From Kordia zhangzhouensis (GTDB taxonomy: Bacteria > Bacteroidota > Bacteroidia > Flavobacteriales > Flavobacteriaceae): DNA of 64,000 bases. A program made the position numbers and the translations under genes. The notes below the pieces were generated by a model. That model did no database searches. It was not told where the DNA came from and saw only the letters and a list, made by a program, of their open reading frames with translations. The stretch spans positions 1 through 64,000 of the forward strand of contig NZ_LBMH01000001.1 of NCBI RefSeq assembly GCF_001005305.1, read 5' to 3'. Below are positions 60,009-64,000 of the stretch, piece after piece (the first letter of the stretch is position 1; each line of letters opens with the position of its first letter).

Positions 60009-60515
60009 ATGGGTCCAACAATTTTTTGGAATAGCGTACGATTTATCATCGCCGTTTTGGCGCAAGTATTGATATGCAATCATATCAATTTTTTGGGTTA
60101 TATAGACCCTTTAGTGTATATATATTTCATATTGCTATTTCCTTTCAATGCAAATCGTAGTTTATTTTTAGTCCTAGCTTTTTTATTAGGACTTACGGTA
60201 GACATGTTTTCAGACACAGGTGGCGCACATGCTTTTGCTAGTGTTATCATTGCTTATATACGTCCTTTCGTATTGAGGTTTGCTTTTGGAATTAGTTACG
60301 AGCATCAATCTGTAAAGCTTGAAAATACAGCGTTTGGTCAACGAATGGTGTATGTTGTCATTTTAACCTTCATACATCATTTTTTCTTCTTTTTATTAGA
60401 AATTTTTAACATTTCAAACATACTTATCATCCTTAGAAATACACTATTCTTTAGTATCTTTACCATTCTAATTACCACATTATCAATATTTTTATTTAGT
60501 CGAAAAAATTCATGA
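60009..60515 (+). CDS. mreD: rod shape-determining protein MreD
   Basis: A 168-residue inner-membrane protein with about five helices (for example LVYIYFILLFPFNANRSLFL, VLAFLLGLTVDMFSDTGGAH). The GLxxDxxS-like GLTVDMFSD segment is typical of MreD. It stabilises the MreC-MreD part of the elongasome. It starts 5 bp after mreC and overlaps mrdA by 4 nt (ATGA). Confidence 0.92.
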   Translation: MGPTIFWNSVRFIIAVLAQVLICNHINFLGYIDPLVYIYFILLFPFNANRSLFLVLAFLLGLTVDMFSDTGGAHAFASVIIAYIRPFVLRFAFGISYEHQSVKLENTAFGQRMVYVVILTFIHHFFFFLLEIFNISNILIILRNTLFFSIFTILITTLSIFLFSRKNS

Positions 60516-62395
60516 GGAAACTATTGTTATACCTTGTTGTTGTTTCTGTTGGCATCATTTACACGGGAAGACTTTCCTACCTTCAATTGTTCAATGAGAA
60601 TAAGGTAGCTACTAACTTCCTGAATGATAGTGCTATCAAAACTGTGTATGACTATCCTGAACGTGGTTTTGTTTATGATCGCAATGGCGAATTATTAGTT
60701 GCTAATCAACCTTCATATGACGTTATGGTTGTGCCACGAGAAGTTGAAAATTTTGATATTGAGGAGTTTTGTAAACTTTTAAATATTTCTCCTGAAGAAT
60801 ATGAAGAGAACCTTACAAAGGCAAAAAAATACTCTTGGCGAATTCCTTCTGTATTTGTTCCTCAAATGTCCAAAAAAGAATATGCTTTTCTACAAGAAAA
60901 GATGCATCGTTTTAAAGGATTCTACATTCAAAAACGTTCTATTCGTAACTACCAAACTTCTGTTGGTGCAAATGTATTAGGATCTATTGGAGAAGTAAGC
61001 AATGCTGACCTTCAAAAAAATCCATATTACCAGTCGGGAGAATTGATTGGTAAAACGGGTATTGAAAAATCATACGAAGACGTTCTTCGAGGTATCAAAG
61101 GCGTAAAATATATTCAAAAAGATATTCACAACAATGTAATTGGCCCTTTTGAAAACGGAATTCATGACACACTTCCTGTCAATGGAAAAGATATTCAAAT
61201 TACAATAGATAGCAAGCTTCAAGAATATGGAGAAAAACTAATGATTAATAAACGTGGAGGAATTGTTGCAATTGAGCCTTCCTCTGGAGAAATTTTAGCT
61301 TTAGTATCAGCTCCTAGCTATAATCCTAACTTGCTTGTAGGTCGCCAACGATCAAAGAATTATAGCGAATTGCATTACGACTCAATCAATAGACCATTAT
61401 ACGATAGAGGATTACTTGCACAGTATGCGCCAGGCTCTCCGTTTAAAACTTTGAATGCCTTAGTCGCTCTACAGGAAGGCGTCATTACTCCACAAACTAC
61501 ATACACCTGCCATCACGGATATTATTACGGCAGAAGCAATCGAAAGATGGGCTGCCACTGTGGAAGCGGAAAGCGCAATGTGATTAATGGTGTCGCAAAA
61601 TCTTGTAATGCTTATTTTGCAAATGCTTACCGACAAATTATAAGCAAATACGATTCGCCTCGAGAAGGCATGAATGTGTGGAGCAATCATATTAAAAGTT
61701 TTGGCTTAGGAGATTATTTTAACAATGACCTTTCAACAGGAAGAAAAGGAAGAATTCCCACTGGCGACTATTATACAGATCAGTATTTTAAACATGATCG
61801 TTGGCATGTATTGAATACAATATCGAATGCCATTGGGCAAGGTCAAGTAGAGCTAACTCCAATTCAATTAGCCAATATGACCGCTACAATTGCTAATAGA
61901 GGACATTATTACACACCACACATCATCAAAAAGATTGATGGAGAAGACATAGACGATCCACACTTTACAGATCCTAAATATACTACGATAGCCAAAAAAC
62001 ATTTTGAGCCTGTTATTGAAGGGATGCACGATGTATTTAGTATGGAAAAAGGTGGAACAGCCCGTTTTTTAAATGTGCCAGGCATTGAAATTTGCGGAAA
62101 AACAGGAACTGCTGAAAACTTTACTATTATTGATGGTAAAAAAACACAGTTAACCGACCATTCTATTTTTGTTGCTTTTGCTCCTAAAGACAATCCTAAG
62201 ATAGCCATAGCGGTTTTTGTTGAAAATGGATATTATGGCGCGCGTTGGGCTGGAAAGATTTCTAGCTTAATGATTGAGCTATATCTAAAAGGAGAAGTTA
62301 CACTGAAAGACATGGAAAAACTAGTGCTAGAAAAGAGTTTGGAGGAAGAATATGCAAAACCACTAAGCGGAAAACCATTCACCATTAATGAATAG
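60512..62395 (+). CDS. mrdA: penicillin-binding protein 2 (peptidoglycan transpeptidase)
   Basis: A 627-residue class B PBP with one N-terminal membrane segment, a pedestal/dimerisation domain (about 45-230, YPERGFVYDRNGELLVANQP) and a C-terminal transpeptidase domain. Catalytic motifs: S309-P-F-K312 (SxxK), SCN in VAKSCNAYFANAY, and K530-T-G in CGKTGTAENF. It crosslinks peptidoglycan during elongation with RodA. It overlaps mreD by 4 nt and rodA by 8 nt, indicating coupled translation. Confidence 0.96.
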   Translation: MRKLLLYLVVVSVGIIYTGRLSYLQLFNENKVATNFLNDSAIKTVYDYPERGFVYDRNGELLVANQPSYDVMVVPREVENFDIEEFCKLLNISPEEYEENLTKAKKYSWRIPSVFVPQMSKKEYAFLQEKMHRFKGFYIQKRSIRNYQTSVGANVLGSIGEVSNADLQKNPYYQSGELIGKTGIEKSYEDVLRGIKGVKYIQKDIHNNVIGPFENGIHDTLPVNGKDIQITIDSKLQEYGEKLMINKRGGIVAIEPSSGEILALVSAPSYNPNLLVGRQRSKNYSELHYDSINRPLYDRGLLAQYAPGSPFKTLNALVALQEGVITPQTTYTCHHGYYYGRSNRKMGCHCGSGKRNVINGVAKSCNAYFANAYRQIISKYDSPREGMNVWSNHIKSFGLGDYFNNDLSTGRKGRIPTGDYYTDQYFKHDRWHVLNTISNAIGQGQVELTPIQLANMTATIANRGHYYTPHIIKKIDGEDIDDPHFTDPKYTTIAKKHFEPVIEGMHDVFSMEKGGTARFLNVPGIEICGKTGTAENFTIIDGKKTQLTDHSIFVAFAPKDNPKIAIAVFVENGYYGARWAGKISSLMIELYLKGEVTLKDMEKLVLEKSLEEEYAKPLSGKPFTINE

Positions 62396-63680
62396 AGAAG
62401 CAAAATTTGTAAAAAAAATTGATTGGTTTTCCATACTACTATATTTCTTATTGGTAGGAATAGGTTGGATTAATATTTACTCTGCATCTGTTACCGAAGA
62501 ACCTACAAGTATTCTTGATATGAGCCAATTATACGGAAAACAGCTCTTTTTTATTGGTTCAAGCATCATGCTCATTATTCTCATCCTGTCAATAGAAGCA
62601 AAATTCTATGAACGGTTTTCAAGTATTATTTATATAGTTTCCTTGATAAGCTTATTGGGTTTAATGGTGCTGGGAAAAAACATAAACGGTGCTACTTCCT
62701 GGTACGCTATTGGCAGCTTTACGTTGCAACCTTCTGAATTTGCTAAATCAGCCACGGTTTTAGCCTTAGCAAAGTATTTGAGTGATATCCAAACCAATAT
62801 TAATTATTTCAAACATCAACTCATAGCTTTTGCTATTATTTTAACTCCTCCCTTGTTGATTATGCTACAGCCTGATGCTGGAAGTGCAATGGTCTATATG
62901 GCATTCTTTTTTGTATTATATCGCGAAGGATTGCCTGCCATTTATTTATGGATAGGATTTCTTCTTATTTTACTATTTATTATCACACTAAAGGTAGGCT
63001 ATATTTATACCATCATAGGAACAGTTATACTTGGACTCATCTGTATTTTTTATGTCTTTAAAAAAGAACTGAAACGGCATAGAAAAACAACCTTAGCACT
63101 TACTTCTTTGGTAGCTGCAATAAGTTTTATTTTAGCAGTCAATTATATTTTTTACAATGTATTTCAACAACATCATCGCGATCGATTTACGTTGGTTTTA
63201 GGTTTAGAAAAAGACCCTGACAAATTAGAGAAAATTAGAAAAACCTTTGGGTTCAACACCAATCAATCACAAATTGCTATTGGTTCTGGTGGTTTTTGGG
63301 GAAAAGGTTGGTTACAAGGAACACGTACCAAAGGAGATTTTGTCCCTGAACAAGACACCGATTATATTTTTACTACAGTTGGTGAAGAATGGGGCTTTTT
63401 AGGAAGCTCAATGGTTATTTTCTTATTTGTCGCATTACTTTTACGGATACTTCATCGAGCCGAGCAACAAAAAAATAAATTTAGCCGAGTCTATGGGTAT
63501 AGTGTCGCCGCTATCCTATTCTTTCACTTTGCAATCAATATTGGAATGGTAATCGGTTTATTTCCGACTGTAGGAATCCCACTGCCATTCTTTAGCTATG
63601 GTGGTTCTGGACTTTGGGGATTCACTATTTTACTATTCATATTCATCAAACTTGATGCAAATCGAATTAATGAATGGTAA
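62388..63680 (+). CDS. rodA: peptidoglycan glycosyltransferase RodA (SEDS family)
   Basis: A 430-residue polytopic protein with about ten membrane helices. SEDS landmarks are GATSWYAIGSFTLQPSEFAK, LIMLQPDAGSAMVYMAFFF, QGTRTKGDFVPEQDTDYIFT with VGEEWGFLGS, and the C-terminal GLFPTVGIPLPFFSYGGSGL. RodA polymerises lipid II and partners PBP2. It overlaps mrdA by 8 nt and is the last gene of the elongation operon. Confidence 0.97.
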   Translation: MNREAKFVKKIDWFSILLYFLLVGIGWINIYSASVTEEPTSILDMSQLYGKQLFFIGSSIMLIILILSIEAKFYERFSSIIYIVSLISLLGLMVLGKNINGATSWYAIGSFTLQPSEFAKSATVLALAKYLSDIQTNINYFKHQLIAFAIILTPPLLIMLQPDAGSAMVYMAFFFVLYREGLPAIYLWIGFLLILLFIITLKVGYIYTIIGTVILGLICIFYVFKKELKRHRKTTLALTSLVAAISFILAVNYIFYNVFQQHHRDRFTLVLGLEKDPDKLEKIRKTFGFNTNQSQIAIGSGGFWGKGWLQGTRTKGDFVPEQDTDYIFTTVGEEWGFLGSSMVIFLFVALLLRILHRAEQQKNKFSRVYGYSVAAILFFHFAINIGMVIGLFPTVGIPLPFFSYGGSGLWGFTILLFIFIKLDANRINEW

Positions 63681-63805
63681 TATTTCTTTTTTATCTCTGC
63701 AGCTTCTAAAATTCGTTACAAAAATGTTAAGTACGGAATTACCGTAATTTTTTCTTACAAAGCTTTGCTATCTTACTGTAATCGTTTAACCAAAATTATG
63801 TACTC

Positions 63806-63967
63806 ATGTTACAAAGAATTTCAAAATTAGGGGCTGTATTAGGAAAAAAAGAACAACGAAACATTACGGGAGGAGCTTGGCCAAGAACAGAACAAGAATG
63901 TCTTAATTGTGGAGGCGAATGGCACGCACCACTTTGTGCTTTATCGCACGACTCACCTTGTGCTTAA
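63806..63967 (+). CDS. Cys-rich GG-leader peptide (bacteriocin-like, 53 aa)
   Basis: A 53-residue precursor-like peptide. The leader MLQRISKLGAVLGKKEQRNI ends TGG (22-23 GG) as in ComC/BlpC or bacteriocin leaders with Q-R-x-I-T-G-G. The core (about 30 residues) has four Cys in ECLNCGGEWHAPLCAL and SPCA, suggesting disulfides or thioethers. An upstream ATG at 63798 is in a frame that soon stops. No transporter or modification gene is seen before the window ends 33 bp later, so the context to the right is unknown. Confidence 0.6.
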   Translation: MLQRISKLGAVLGKKEQRNITGGAWPRTEQECLNCGGEWHAPLCALSHDSPCA

Positions 63968-64000
63968 TAAATCCTTGAAAACGTATGACTTGAAAGCGAA

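Overview
The window looks like a stretch of chromosome from a member of the Flavobacteriaceae (Bacteroidota), possibly near Kordia. The evidence is an AT-rich genome, Bacteroidota-type -7 boxes (TAnnTTTG) upstream of many genes, a complete gldKLMN type IX secretion/gliding operon, exosortase XrtF with its partner, and a miaB / sigma-54 regulator / lptE / secG / groESL gene order. The genus is an inference; the family-level call is firm.

Layout. 0-9 kb: a degenerate SRAP protein, two outer-membrane-type proteins, a frameshifted remnant of a DUF2383-like gene, a radical SAM/DUF4130 pair, a hemerythrin plus DUF2383-like operon, and a beta-lactamase-fold hydrolase with a PD40 lipoprotein. 9.4-19.0 kb: an accessory block in which every gene is on the + strand and the units are separated by imperfect palindromes, four of them 136-137 nt long. 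Seven of the eight units begin with GTT plus 6-7 variable bases and end with the reverse complement of their own start. This is the logic of integron gene cassettes and attC sites, but no integrase is present and the cores do not fit the classical GTTRRRY. The cargo includes a DUF1871-like/EF-Tu-domain pair, an adenylate-kinase-like protein without a P-loop, a TlpA-like lipoprotein, a beta-lactamase-fold protein, a doubly frameshifted amidohydrolase, and a MarR / haloalkane-dehalogenase-like / NmrA operon with two near-identical palindromic operators. This array is the most interesting part of the window.

19.1-25.6 kb: a second accessory patch with a subtilase lipoprotein beside a GG-leader peptide, a TPR-AraC-type regulator, several tiny membrane proteins, a Cys-rich lanthipeptide-like precursor, a decayed tyrosine recombinase and an initiator tRNA-Met.

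25.6-64 kb: mostly core genome. It holds an ABC-F ATPase, DUF983, a DAO oxidoreductase, gldNMLK (minus strand), an arginase-fold protein, topA, an ECF sigma/anti-sigma-like/lipoprotein operon with two matching ECF-type promoters, miaB through groEL, an MG2/plug protein, XrtF and its partner, a fRMsr-like GAF protein, purH, and the rod-shape operon mreB-mreC-mreD-mrdA-rodA. The window ends with a small Cys-rich GG-leader peptide gene. The core genes cover protein secretion and gliding, lipopolysaccharide transport, protein folding, tRNA modification, purine synthesis and cell elongation.
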